A stretch of DNA of 11,522 nt from Bacteroidales bacterium (GCA_004557195.1 SFER01000052.1:1-11522), one strand, 5' to 3'. Shown: positions 1-7,198, counted from the first letter of the stretch. A program made the numbers and translations. Notes: generated from the letters alone by a model not told the origin.

Positions 1-651
1 AACGGGTGTGGGGTCATTGGGATTTTTCATTGCTTCATAGAATGCCTCCACTTCGGCTTGATTCACTCCGTCGTAGAGATTGTTGGCACTTGTGAGTATG
101 AGGTCGGCATCGGCAGCCTGATTAACTCGCTTGGGAAGCACTGTGGGGTCGAAAATCACCGGATTGATTTTTGCGAGGAAAGCATCCACTTTCTCTTTTT
201 TGCCAAGAGGAAGATATTTCTTGGGGAGAGCCTTCACAGCCTTGGTGAAAAACTCTTGGGTGAAACCGGGAGTGAACTTGTCCATGCTGTAGTGGTGGTA
301 TAGACCATTGGCAAACCAGATTTGCTTGAGATATTTCTCGAGAGCGATGAATTGAGGGTCGTTTTTATCCCCTTTGTAATTGGTATATACAGCCTCGATA
401 GTCTGTCGGATTACCAAATTGTATTTTCCGTTTTGGTCCCACAAAATATCGCGACCACAGAGAGCGGCTTCGGTGAGATAGTAGATATATTCTTTCTCTT
501 GAAGCGACAGGTTGTCGAAACCCGGCACCTCGTAGCGAAGCACTTGAATGTCGGCGAAGTTATCGACATGGTAGTTGAAATTGTCCCGGGCATTTGTCAT
601 AGTTGTTGAAGCGATTGCCAATAGAGAGGCAAAAATTAATTTTTTGTTCAT
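1..651 (-). CDS. Dipeptidyl peptidase III (M49 family), secreted, N-terminal part
   Basis: This ATG-started reading frame stays open for 217 codons to the left edge, so only about the first third of a roughly 650-700 residue protein is present. Residues 1-21 form a signal peptide (MNKK, a hydrophobic stretch, then TNA before RDN). There is no lipobox cysteine, so the product is probably exported to the periplasm. The mature N-terminus (FADIQVLRYEVPGF at about 32-45, LTEAALCGRDILWDQN at about 59-74, and NPVIFDPTVLPKRVNQAADADL further on) resembles the M49 dipeptidyl peptidase III proteins of Bacteroides as I remember them. These zinc peptidases release dipeptides from peptide N-termini. The diagnostic HExxGH zinc motif would lie beyond the window, so catalytic competence cannot be judged. 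The start lies 21 bases after the rRNA methyltransferase stop, suggesting it is the last or a late gene of the dxr-rseP cluster. Bacteroides homologues have, to my recollection, often been labelled dihydrofolate reductase; nothing here supports that name. Confidence 0.85.
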   Translation of the reverse strand, partial: MNKKLIFASLLAIASTTMTNARDNFNYHVDNFADIQVLRYEVPGFDNLSLQEKEYIYYLTEAALCGRDILWDQNGKYNLVIRQTIEAVYTNYKGDKNDPQFIALEKYLKQIWFANGLYHHYSMDKFTPGFTQEFFTKAVKALPKKYLPLGKKEKVDAFLAKINPVIFDPTVLPKRVNQAADADLILTSANNLYDGVNQAEVEAFYEAMKNPNDPTPV

Positions 652-672
652 ATCAGTTGGATTATAGTTTTC

Positions 673-1854
673 TTATTCGACATAGAGTACCAACCCTTTG
701 AGATATTCACCTTCGGGGTGGTAGATGTTGATAGGGTGGTCGGAAGGTTGAGTGAGTTGGTGAAGAATCCTAATCTTGCGGCGCGACATTGCTGCGGCAC
801 TGAAAACCGCAAGGCGGAACTGCTCTTTCGACACAGCCTGGGAGCAAGAGAAGGTAAAGAGGATGCCACCCGGCTTGATTTTCTCAAAAGCCTTGGCATT
901 GAGTTTACGATACCCGATAAGCGCGTTTTTAAGAGCGCTTTTATGCTTGGCAAAAGCGGGAGGGTCGAGAATGATGAGGTCATAATCACTTTTCATCTCG
1001 TCGAGATATTTGAATGCGTCCTCGGCAAAAGCCTTGTGGCGAGAGTCGCCGGGGAAGTTGAGTTCCACATTGTCGGTGGTGAGTTGGATGGCTTTGGCAG
1101 AACTATCCACAGAGTGGACGAGCTTGGCACCGCCGCGCATTGCATAAAACGAGAATCCGCCGGTGTAGCAGAACATGTTCAGCACTGTTCTCCCTTGAGA
1201 ATAGTGCTCAAGAAGAGAACGGTTTTCACGTTGATCTACAAAGAAACCTGTTTTCTGCCCTTTGAGCCAATCGACATGGAATTTCAAGCCATTCTCCATA
1301 GCCACATTTGTAGTGAAAGAGCCGATGATATAATCGTTTTGCGGGTCGAGATTTGCTTTGTAGGGGAGGGTGGTCTCCGACTTGTAATACACATTTTTCA
1401 CAGCAATGCCATCGAGCGAAGTGAGGGCATTGGCGATGATTGTGCGGGCGAAGTGCATTCCCGGTGAGTGGGCTTGCACCACGGCGGTGTCGCCATAGAT
1501 GTCGATTACCAGCCCGGGGAGGAAATCACCTTCGCCGTGTACCAATCGGAATGCGTTGTTGTCGGGGCGCATGAGGTTGAGAGCGCGTCTCATGTTGAGC
1601 GCCTGTGTGAGCCGTTCCACAAAGAAACTTTCATCAATAGCCCTGTCGGAGAAATCGAGTATTCTCACCGAGATACTTCCAATCTGGTAGTGTCCGTTTC
1701 CGATGTGGTCGCCCGAGGCAGAGAACACGCTCACAAGGTCTCCCTCCTCGATGCCATCTTCAATGCGGTGTATTGCCCCGGAGAAAACCCAGGGGTGGAA
1801 GCGTTGCAGCGATTCTTCTTTGCCGCGTTTGAGATATATTCGTTTGTAGGTCAT
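673..1854 (-). CDS. rlmI: Class I SAM-dependent 23S rRNA (cytosine) methyltransferase, RlmI type
   Basis: The 393-residue protein has the architecture of the RlmI/YccW family, which methylates carbon 5 of a 23S rRNA cytosine (C1962 in E. coli) using S-adenosylmethionine. Residues 1 to about 75 form a PUA-like RNA-binding domain (YLKRGKEESLQRFHPWVFSGAI near the start). A linker domain follows, with KTGFFVDQR at 201-209. The Rossmann methyltransferase fold has the SAM-binding motif NMFCYTGGFS at 226-235, an acidic ribose-binding VDSS at 249-252, the catalytic-loop motif DPPAF at 297-301 and FSCSQAV at 335-341. GEYLKG at 382-387 is typical of the family C-terminus. Length is normal and no key motif is missing. 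The ATG at 1854 lies 12 bases after the rseP stop, so the gene is almost certainly co-transcribed with rseP. The exact nucleotide modified is inferred from the family. Confidence 0.92.
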   Translation of the reverse strand: MTYKRIYLKRGKEESLQRFHPWVFSGAIHRIEDGIEEGDLVSVFSASGDHIGNGHYQIGSISVRILDFSDRAIDESFFVERLTQALNMRRALNLMRPDNNAFRLVHGEGDFLPGLVIDIYGDTAVVQAHSPGMHFARTIIANALTSLDGIAVKNVYYKSETTLPYKANLDPQNDYIIGSFTTNVAMENGLKFHVDWLKGQKTGFFVDQRENRSLLEHYSQGRTVLNMFCYTGGFSFYAMRGGAKLVHSVDSSAKAIQLTTDNVELNFPGDSRHKAFAEDAFKYLDEMKSDYDLIILDPPAFAKHKSALKNALIGYRKLNAKAFEKIKPGGILFTFSCSQAVSKEQFRLAVFSAAAMSRRKIRILHQLTQPSDHPINIYHPEGEYLKGLVLYVE

Positions 1855-1866
1855 TGTCGTGATGTG

Positions 1867-3246
1867 TTATTTAATGAAAAAACGGTAGATATCGTTTCCA
1901 TTGGCGTAAATCAGCAAGCCGATGAGGAACACCATACCTGCGACTTGAGCATATTCGAGGAACTTCTGGTTTGGCTCGCGTCGAGTGATTACTTCATAAA
2001 GAAGGAACAGCACATGTCCGCCATCGAGAGCCGGAATGGGAAGGATGTTCATAAAGGCGAGTATCACCGAGAGAAATGCGGTGATGTTCCAGAATGCAAT
2101 CCAGTTCCATGATTCGGGGAATATGCTGCCTATTGCACCAAAGCCTCCGATGCTCTTGGCGCCTTCGGATGTGAATACATATTTAAATTGACCGATGTAA
2201 CTTGTCAATTTCTCAACCCCCATCTTGCATCCCTGTGGAATTGATTGCAAGAGGGAATATTGCTTGTATTGCACCGGATAGATTTCATTAATGGGGGCGA
2301 GTTGGATTCCGATTTTTCCGTTCTCGTTCACTTCGACATCGGCTGTAGCCGGTTTGCCATCGCGGATGAAACCGAGTTGCACTGTCTTACCGCTGTTTTC
2401 GGCAAGAGCGCCGGTGAAGCGGGTGAACGACTGTGCTTCGACTCCATTGACCGATGTAATACGGTCGCCTCTCTTGAGCCCTGCGTGGGCGGCACCCTCG
2501 CCGTTAATGGCTTGGTTGACTACCACAGGCACCGCAAATGCCATCACTTGTCCGCGTGTCTTTTCTATCTCGCTATTCACTTGGAGAACAAAGTCGCTCG
2601 GGAGGTCGATTGCTACGGTGTCGGTGCCGTTGCGCAACACTGTAACCTGTTTCGCACCGATGATGTCGAGCATATTGGTTTCGTGGGTGATAGCCGCACC
2701 ATCGGCTGTAAGAGGAATGTCACCATCGACAAAACCGGCTTTTTGTGCAGTCTCGCAATACTCCATTCCGAGAGTGGCATCGGTGAAATTGATGTATGCT
2801 TCGCCTTGTGTGTAGGCAAGTCCGGAATAGATGATAATAGCGAGGATGAAATTAAACAGCACGCCTGCAACCATCACCAAAAGGCGTTGCCATGCCGGCT
2901 TGGAACGAAATTCCCAACTTTTGGCAGGCTGCTTGAGTTGCTCGGTATCCATCGATTCGTCTATCATACCTGCAATCTTCACATATCCGCCCAAAGGTAG
3001 CCAACCGATACCATAGGCAGTGTCGCGCCATGTGGGGCGGTAGCCGTCGGCATTAGGGTCCAAACCGTCATCTTTGCGTTTTGGCTTGTAGGTATAGGGG
3101 GTGAACCAAGGGTCGAAGAAGAGACAGAATTTTTCAACTTTAATTCCAAAAAAGCGTGCAAAAATGTAGTGACCAAACTCGTGGATGATTACAAGAATGG
3201 CAAATGCGAGTATCAACTGAGTTGCTTTGATAAAAAAAGTTTCCAT
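1867..3246 (-). CDS. rseP: RIP metalloprotease RseP (site-2 protease)
   Basis: This is a 459-residue integral inner-membrane zinc protease of family M50B. The zinc-binding motif HEFGH lies at residues 22-26 inside the first membrane segment (about 8-28). The third ligand comes from the LDGGH motif at 407-411 (Asp408), in a segment ending NILPIPALDGG. A GYVKIAG strand at 87-93 matches the family's membrane-reentrant beta-loop. Further membrane segments lie near 122-142, 387-420 and 432-450. Between them are a recognisable PDZ domain at about 240-310 (GLKRGDRITSVNG) and a more divergent PDZ-like stretch at about 155-215. In E. coli RseP cuts the anti-sigma factor RseA and clears signal-peptide remnants; the substrate here is unknown. 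The gene starts at ATG 3246, 8 bases after dxr. The dxr-rseP pairing is common in bacteria. All catalytic residues are present. Confidence 0.96.
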   Translation of the reverse strand: METFFIKATQLILAFAILVIIHEFGHYIFARFFGIKVEKFCLFFDPWFTPYTYKPKRKDDGLDPNADGYRPTWRDTAYGIGWLPLGGYVKIAGMIDESMDTEQLKQPAKSWEFRSKPAWQRLLVMVAGVLFNFILAIIIYSGLAYTQGEAYINFTDATLGMEYCETAQKAGFVDGDIPLTADGAAITHETNMLDIIGAKQVTVLRNGTDTVAIDLPSDFVLQVNSEIEKTRGQVMAFAVPVVVNQAINGEGAAHAGLKRGDRITSVNGVEAQSFTRFTGALAENSGKTVQLGFIRDGKPATADVEVNENGKIGIQLAPINEIYPVQYKQYSLLQSIPQGCKMGVEKLTSYIGQFKYVFTSEGAKSIGGFGAIGSIFPESWNWIAFWNITAFLSVILAFMNILPIPALDGGHVLFLLYEVITRREPNQKFLEYAQVAGMVFLIGLLIYANGNDIYRFFIK

Positions 3247-3254
3247 ATATGTTT

Positions 3255-4400
3255 TTATAAATAAGACTCGGCGCGCTTGCGGGCCTCGTCGTTAGTTTCT
3301 ACTAAATCTGTATAAGTCGGGGCTGAAACGAAAGGTGTTTCGAGCATCGTTTTCTCGACAATGGTAGCAATGTCGATAAATCTGATTTTGTCGTGCAAGA
3401 ATGCTGCTACAGCCACCTCGTTTGCCGCATTGAGGGCGCAAGGGATGTTGCCGCCGCGCTTGATAGCCTCGAAAGCGAGCCCCAGCATCGGGAACTTGTC
3501 GAAATCGGGCGCCTCAAATGTGAGGTTGGCATAGTCGCTCACCTTTAGTTTGGGGCAGTCGCTGTGAAGCCGTTCGGGGAATCCGAGCGCATATCTAATG
3601 GGAAGGTGCATATCCGGGAGCCCGAGTTGCGCCTTGATAGAGCCATCGACATATTCCACCATCGAGTGGATGATGCTTTGAGGATGCACTACCACCTCGA
3701 TGCGGTCGGCATCGACATCAAACAGCCATTTTGCCTCGATAACCTCAAAACCTTTGTTCATCATTGTAGCCGAGTCGATAGTGATTTTGGCACCCATTTT
3801 CCAATTCGGGTGGTTGAGGGCGTCGGCTTTTGTTACCAAAGGAAGTTTCTCCTTGGGGAGAGTGCGGAACGGACCTCCCGAGGCGGTGAGGATGATTTTA
3901 TTGATTTTGTCGTGCTCCTCGCCCACAAGCGATTGGAAAATTGCCGAATGCTCGGAATCCACAGGGTAGATTTTCGATTTCGAGCGAGCAAGCATCCCGG
4001 TGATTAGTTCACCGGCAACAACGAGAGTCTCCTTGTTGGCGAGGGCGATTTCCTTATTTTGCTCGATTGCGGCGATTGTGGGTTTCAACCCGCTATATCC
4101 CACCATCGCGGTAACCACAGTGTCGATGTCGGAATCGGTAACGGCATCGGCAATAGCGTCGGCACCGCAGGCGGTGGCTATGCCGAGGGGCTCGAGAGCC
4201 TCTCGCAGACGGCTGTAGCATTTAGGGTCGGCAATAATCGCCATTTTGGGTCGGTATTTTATCGATTGCTCAATGAGCAAATCCACACTTGTATTGGCAG
4301 TGAGAAGAGCGGCACTGAATCGGTCTGGGTACTCCGAAATAATGTCGAGAGTCTGTCGCCCGATAGAGCCTGTACTGCCGAGAATTGCTATATTTTTCAC
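3255..4400 (-). CDS. dxr: 1-deoxy-D-xylulose 5-phosphate reductoisomerase
   Basis: Dxr converts 1-deoxy-D-xylulose 5-phosphate to 2-C-methyl-D-erythritol 4-phosphate with NADPH, the committed step of the MEP isoprenoid pathway. I chose the GTG at 4400, which gives MKNIAILGSTGSIG, the usual family N-terminus, and a 381-residue protein. The frame stays open to a TTG at 4424 (389 residues), but that codon sits at the expected start point of the TAnnTTTG promoter at 4429-4436. Numbering from GTG: NADPH loop GSTGSIG at 8-14, NKETLV at 122-127, metal ligands Asp148 and Glu150 in VDSEHSA, SGGPFR at 174-179, and NKGFE at 215-219 supplying substrate contacts and the third metal ligand. HPQSIIHSMVEYVDGS follows at 239-254. 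All known active-site residues are present. It is the first gene of the cluster with rseP, 8 bases downstream. Confidence 0.95.
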   Translation of the reverse strand: MKNIAILGSTGSIGRQTLDIISEYPDRFSAALLTANTSVDLLIEQSIKYRPKMAIIADPKCYSRLREALEPLGIATACGADAIADAVTDSDIDTVVTAMVGYSGLKPTIAAIEQNKEIALANKETLVVAGELITGMLARSKSKIYPVDSEHSAIFQSLVGEEHDKINKIILTASGGPFRTLPKEKLPLVTKADALNHPNWKMGAKITIDSATMMNKGFEVIEAKWLFDVDADRIEVVVHPQSIIHSMVEYVDGSIKAQLGLPDMHLPIRYALGFPERLHSDCPKLKVSDYANLTFEAPDFDKFPMLGLAFEAIKRGGNIPCALNAANEVAVAAFLHDKIRFIDIATIVEKTMLETPFVSAPTYTDLVETNDEARKRAESYL

Positions 4401-4428
4401 GAATTTATTATCTTTAATAACCAAAATG

Positions 4429-4436
4429 CAAATTTA
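4429..4436 (-). promoter_or_regulatory. Putative Bacteroidetes -7 box (TAAATTTG) for the dxr-rseP cluster
   Basis: Read on the minus strand, these bases are TAAATTTG, an exact match to TAnnTTTG, the -7 element used by the Bacteroidetes primary sigma factor. No clean TTTG sits 19-21 bases upstream, so the -33 element is weak. The expected transcription start near 4423-4425 falls on the alternative TTG start codon of dxr and about 24 bases before the GTG at 4400. Confidence 0.5.
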
Positions 4437-4523
4437 CTACAAATTAGCCAAAAATCACACACTACACGCCACAATTAGTGCTTCTTAACACCTTAAAATG
4501 TAGATATGGGAAGAATGAAAGCG

Positions 4524-4543
4524 AAAAGCCCTCGTCAGAAGGC
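4524..4543 (-). terminator. Weak intrinsic terminator overlapping the stop codon of the LytM-like gene
   Basis: On the minus strand GCCTTC pairs with GAGGGC (six pairs including one G-T) around a TGAC loop, followed by TTTT and then CGC. The TGA stop codon lies in the loop. The stem is short and the T run brief, so termination may be partial, allowing some read-through into the dxr cluster about 100 bases downstream. Confidence 0.4.
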
Positions 4544-5359
4544 AATAAACTTGCGCGGTGCTGCCGGAATGCCGTCGTGCCACAATTCAAATATCACCGA
4601 GCCGTCGGCGGGCGCGGTGGCTATGGCTTGCGATGATGCCACTTTCGCTCCGCGTTCGATGAATGTGGCGGCGAGATTGCCGTAGATTGAGATGAATCCG
4701 CTCGGGTGTTGGATGATGATGGTTGTACCTTTGGCTGTTTTGGCGCAACTAATCACAGTGCCGTTGTAGATTGCACACACCGGCGCATTGCGAGGCGCAA
4801 CGATGTGGATTGTGGTGGCATCCTCGTTCTCCTCGGTGATTTTTCCTTGAACCGGAGCGGCAAACACCAGCCCTTCGGCTGCGATAGGTGTGAGCACCGA
4901 CAGGTTGAAGCGCTCGCGCTCGTCGTATTGCGAGATAAATTCCTTTTCGCGTTGCGATTGAGGAATTAGCGAGTCGGTTGGATAATGCACGGCAGAGGTG
5001 TCGCGCACAGAAGTGTCGGGGATGTTGCCGGTGATGATATTGCGGATATTTGAAATGTAGGCTTCATTGGCGGCGACAGCCTTCTCGAGCGAATCGAGGC
5101 GGAAAGCGTTCACAATGTTCTCGGTGCGTTGCTCCGATTTAAGGTATCCGGGGAGGAATGTGCGCAGCGGAGTGCTCACAATGATGGTGGAGATGAGGGT
5201 GGTAATGGCTGCAATAATCACCGCCAGGGCAATGAACACCTTGCCGCGAGTGAGCTTGACGCTCCACAATTCGTTGAGCGTGTTTTCGCTTTGAAACGAC
5301 AGCCGATAGCGCCGCTTAATCTTATGCTTGGATATTGAATTGTCGTTGATAAATTTCAT
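4535..5359 (-). CDS. Membrane-anchored LytM/M23-like protein, catalytically degenerate
   Basis: I place the start at ATG 5359 (274 residues); the codon before it is TTG. A basic cytoplasmic N-terminus with the string YRLSFQSENTLNELWSVKLTRGK, seen in Bacteroidetes M23 proteins, precedes one membrane segment at about 41-63. A helical, probably coiled-coil stretch follows (about 74-110), then a Ser/Thr/Asp-rich linker, and a C-terminal LytM (duplicated hybrid motif) domain at about 160-274. Active M23 endopeptidases need HxxxD and HxH zinc ligands. The first motif is replaced by TTIHIVAP, and of the later histidines only the one in IIIQH (218) remains; the usual YAHL is YGNL (226-229) and HLHFE is SVIFE. 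The fold therefore looks intact but unable to bind zinc, as in the amidase activators EnvC and NlpD. A role in activating or positioning wall enzymes is inferred. It lies upstream of dxr on the same strand but is separated by a hairpin and a promoter. Confidence 0.82.
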   Translation of the reverse strand: MKFINDNSISKHKIKRRYRLSFQSENTLNELWSVKLTRGKVFIALAVIIAAITTLISTIIVSTPLRTFLPGYLKSEQRTENIVNAFRLDSLEKAVAANEAYISNIRNIITGNIPDTSVRDTSAVHYPTDSLIPQSQREKEFISQYDERERFNLSVLTPIAAEGLVFAAPVQGKITEENEDATTIHIVAPRNAPVCAIYNGTVISCAKTAKGTTIIIQHPSGFISIYGNLAATFIERGAKVASSQAIATAPADGSVIFELWHDGIPAAPRKFIAF

Positions 5360-5375
5360 CAATGCGAAATTAAGA

Positions 5376-5383
5376 CAAATCTA
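5376..5383 (-). promoter_or_regulatory. Putative -7 box (TAGATTTG) for the LytM-like gene
   Basis: The minus strand reads TAGATTTG, matching TAnnTTTG, 16 bases before the ATG at 5359. The implied 5' leader is only about 10 bases. No good -33 TTTG is seen at the proper distance, so the call rests on the -7 box and its position. Confidence 0.4.
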
Positions 5384-5586
5384 TGTAATATGCAATAAAA
5401 TGGAGAGAAAATAGAACATTCGGCAGCAAAAAAAATTAATAAGGAAATCTGCTGTTTTGGGAGGAAAAACGTGGGAATTAAAGCAGTTGGCTTACAGATT
5501 ACACATTTTGCGGCTGCAAGTGTTATAAAAGCGCAACAAGCCCGCTTGCAAATCGAAAAATAGAGATGAAAAAAGTTGGTAAAAAA

Positions 5587-5618
5587 TTAGTTTTAAAAAT
5601 AAAAATGGTTTATATTTG
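5587..5618 (+). promoter_or_regulatory. Putative gdhA promoter, Bacteroidetes type
   Basis: TATATTTG at 5611-5618 matches the -7 box TAnnTTTG. TTAG at 5587-5590, one base off the -33 consensus TTTG, sits 20 bases upstream, inside the preferred spacing. Transcription would begin near 5623-5625, giving gdhA a leader of about 170 bases, long for an ordinary housekeeping gene. Confidence 0.55.
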
Positions 5619-5624
5619 CATTGT

Positions 5625-5731
5625 GTTATCAAACAGGCTATCTGTCAAAATGCCATAAAAGACAATTTCGACGAAGCTATATTGATTGCCGATTTGCCTT
5701 GAAAAGCACAGTAACAGGCTTGTTTGATGAC
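5625..5731 (+). promoter_or_regulatory. Structured 5' leader of gdhA closed by a 15-pair long-range stem
   Basis: Positions 5625-5639 can pair with 5717-5731 in 15 consecutive pairs, three of them G-U. The core is the perfect inverted repeat ATCAAACA (5628-5635) and TGTTTGAT (5721-5728). The stem begins at about the predicted first nucleotide of the mRNA and encloses 77 bases. Inside, CTGT (5642-5645) can pair with ACAG (5708-5711), and TGTC (5643-5646) alternatively with GACA (5661-5664). The 3' arm can also form a local hairpin, AACA-GGCT-TGTT (5713-5724), competing with the long stem. AACAGGCT also occurs as a direct repeat (5632-5639 and 5713-5720). This resembles a cis-acting RNA that could switch between folds, but I do not recognise a named riboswitch, and no U-rich terminator follows. 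Confidence 0.4.
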
Positions 5732-5792
5732 AAAAAGACACGATTTGAGAAAATTACAATTAACTTTTCAATACCTTTAATATTCTATTGAC

Positions 5793-7130
5793 ATGAAAGT
5801 AGAAGAAATTTTAAGAGATTTGGAAGCAAAGCACCCCGGCGAAAAGGAGTATTTGCAAGCAGTGAAAGAAGTGTTGCTTTCGGTTCAAGATGTTTACAAT
5901 CAGCATCCCGAATTCGAGAAAAACAAGATAATCGAGCGCATGGTTGAGCCCGATCGTATCTTCACATTCCGCGTCAACTGGCTTGACGACAAAGGTGAAG
6001 TTCAAACCAATATCGGTTACCGTGTGCAATTCAACAACGCTATCGGTCCCTACAAGGGCGGTATCCGTTTCCACGCATCGGTAAACCTCTCAATCCTCAA
6101 GTTCCTTGGTTTTGAGCAAACTTTCAAAAACGCACTCACCACACTCCCTATGGGCGGTGGCAAAGGTGGTAGCGACTTCTCGCCACGCGGCAAGAGCGAC
6201 CGTGAAATCATGCGTTTCTGCCAGGCATTCATTCTCGAATTGTGGCGTAATCTCGGTCCCGACCGCGATGTTCCCGCAGGCGATATCGGTGTAGGTGGTC
6301 GTGAAGTTGGCTACATGTTTGGTATGTACAAGAAACTCGCTCAAGAGCACACCGGAACATTCACCGGCAAAGGCCTTGAATTTGGCGGCTCGAAGATTCG
6401 TCCCGAGGCAACCGGTTTCGGCGCATGCTATTTCGTTCAAAATATGCTCAAGACCAAAGGCGAGACATTCGAGGGCAAGACAGTTGCAATCTCCGGTTTC
6501 GGCAACGTGGCTTGGGGCGCTGCAACAAAAGCAACCCAACTTGGTGCCAAGGTTGTAACAATCTCCGGTCCCGACGGTTATGTTTATGACCCCGATGGTA
6601 TCTCAGGCGAGAAAATCGACTACATGCTTCAACTTCGCGCTTCCGGCGAAGATATCGTAGCTCCTTATGCTGAGAAATATCCCAATGCAAAATTCTTCCC
6701 CGGGCGTCGTCCTTGGGAGGTTAAGGTGGATATCGCAATGCCATGTGCCACTCAAAACGAAGTGGGCAAGGAAGATGCCGAAAACCTCGTGAAGAACAAC
6801 GTGCTCTGTGTGGGCGAAGTTTCCAACATGGGTTGCACTCCCGAGGCTATCGACACATTCATTGCCGCCAAAGTAATGTATGGTCCTGGTAAGGCTGTCA
6901 ATGCCGGTGGTGTTGCCACTTCGGGTCTCGAAATGAGCCAGAACGCAATGCACCTCTCTTGGAGCGAAGCCGAAGTTGACGAAAAACTTCATGGCATCAT
7001 GAACGACATCCACACTCAATGTGTGAAATACGGTACAGAAGCCGATGGTTACATCAACTATATGAAAGGCGCCAACATCGCGGGCTTTATGAAAGTGGCT
7101 AACGCAATGATGGGACAAGGCGTAATCTAA
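5793..7130 (+). CDS. gdhA: Glutamate dehydrogenase, hexameric class, probably NADP-linked
   Basis: GdhA interconverts 2-oxoglutarate plus ammonia and glutamate and is a main route of ammonia assimilation in Bacteroidales. The 445-residue length is typical of the small hexameric class. The substrate domain has PYKGGIRF at 86-93 (Lys88), PMGGGKGGSDF at 119-129 (Lys124 in the catalytic-lysine region) and PAGDIGVGGRE at 161-171 (Asp164). The Rossmann domain carries the dinucleotide fingerprint SGFGNVA at 234-240. NAGGVATSGLE at 370-380 includes the substrate serine (Ser377). All key residues are present. The NADP preference is inferred from the closest family members, not read directly from the sequence. 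Translation starts at ATG 5793 with no Shine-Dalgarno, after a long structured leader. The gene stands alone between its own promoter and a strong terminator. Confidence 0.97.
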   Translation: MKVEEILRDLEAKHPGEKEYLQAVKEVLLSVQDVYNQHPEFEKNKIIERMVEPDRIFTFRVNWLDDKGEVQTNIGYRVQFNNAIGPYKGGIRFHASVNLSILKFLGFEQTFKNALTTLPMGGGKGGSDFSPRGKSDREIMRFCQAFILELWRNLGPDRDVPAGDIGVGGREVGYMFGMYKKLAQEHTGTFTGKGLEFGGSKIRPEATGFGACYFVQNMLKTKGETFEGKTVAISGFGNVAWGAATKATQLGAKVVTISGPDGYVYDPDGISGEKIDYMLQLRASGEDIVAPYAEKYPNAKFFPGRRPWEVKVDIAMPCATQNEVGKEDAENLVKNNVLCVGEVSNMGCTPEAIDTFIAAKVMYGPGKAVNAGGVATSGLEMSQNAMHLSWSEAEVDEKLHGIMNDIHTQCVKYGTEADGYINYMKGANIAGFMKVANAMMGQGVI

Positions 7131-7152
7131 AATTACTCAACCTGTATAAAAA

Positions 7153-7187
7153 CGGCGGGCTGTCCACTCAAGGGCAGCCCGTTTTTT
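7153..7187. terminator. Strong intrinsic terminator of gdhA, probably bidirectional
   Basis: CGGGCTGTCC (7156-7165) pairs with GGGCAGCCCG (7172-7181) in ten pairs with one G-T, around the loop ACTCAA, followed by six T residues (7182-7187). On the minus strand the same stem is followed closely by a T run (complement of 7148-7152), so it can also stop the convergent tgt and permease transcript, whose last stop codon is at 7199. Confidence 0.9.
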
Positions 7188-7198
7188 CGGTGATTATT

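Larger units (their letters stand above)
5360..5792. other. Divergent intergenic region between the LytM-like gene and gdhA
   Basis: This AT-rich, 433-base gap has no convincing coding sequence. It holds the minus-strand promoter next to the LytM-like gene, the gdhA promoter and the gdhA leader, listed separately. Between them an inverted repeat TGCAAG (5515-5520) and CTTGCA (5545-5550), 24 bases apart, is centred about 90 bases upstream of the predicted gdhA start point and could be a regulator site. The remainder (about 5384-5510 and 5732-5792) shows only A/T-rich sequence, as is usual before Bacteroidetes start codons. Confidence 0.5.

Noticed and set aside
1122..1143. TTGGCAC...TTGCA inside rlmI as a second sigma-54 type site
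   Set aside because: The spacer between TGGCAC and TTGC is nine bases, not five, and the sequence lies in coding DNA.
718..2112. Two long plus-strand open frames (718-1467 and 1468-2112) opposite rlmI and the end of rseP
   Set aside because: They are antisense shadows of genes with clear family motifs. Their translations show no recognisable domain and follow the codon pattern of the true strand.
2245..3000. A 251-codon plus-strand frame opposite rseP
   Set aside because: It lies wholly inside rseP, is antisense, and has no domain or promoter; a by-product of codon bias.
5623..5658. Tiny reading frame GTG...ATG-CCA-TAA in the gdhA leader, a possible leader peptide
   Set aside because: Only 11 codons from a GTG at the predicted start point, with no ribosome site and no run of regulatory codons. 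It also overlaps the stem, which explains the sequence better.
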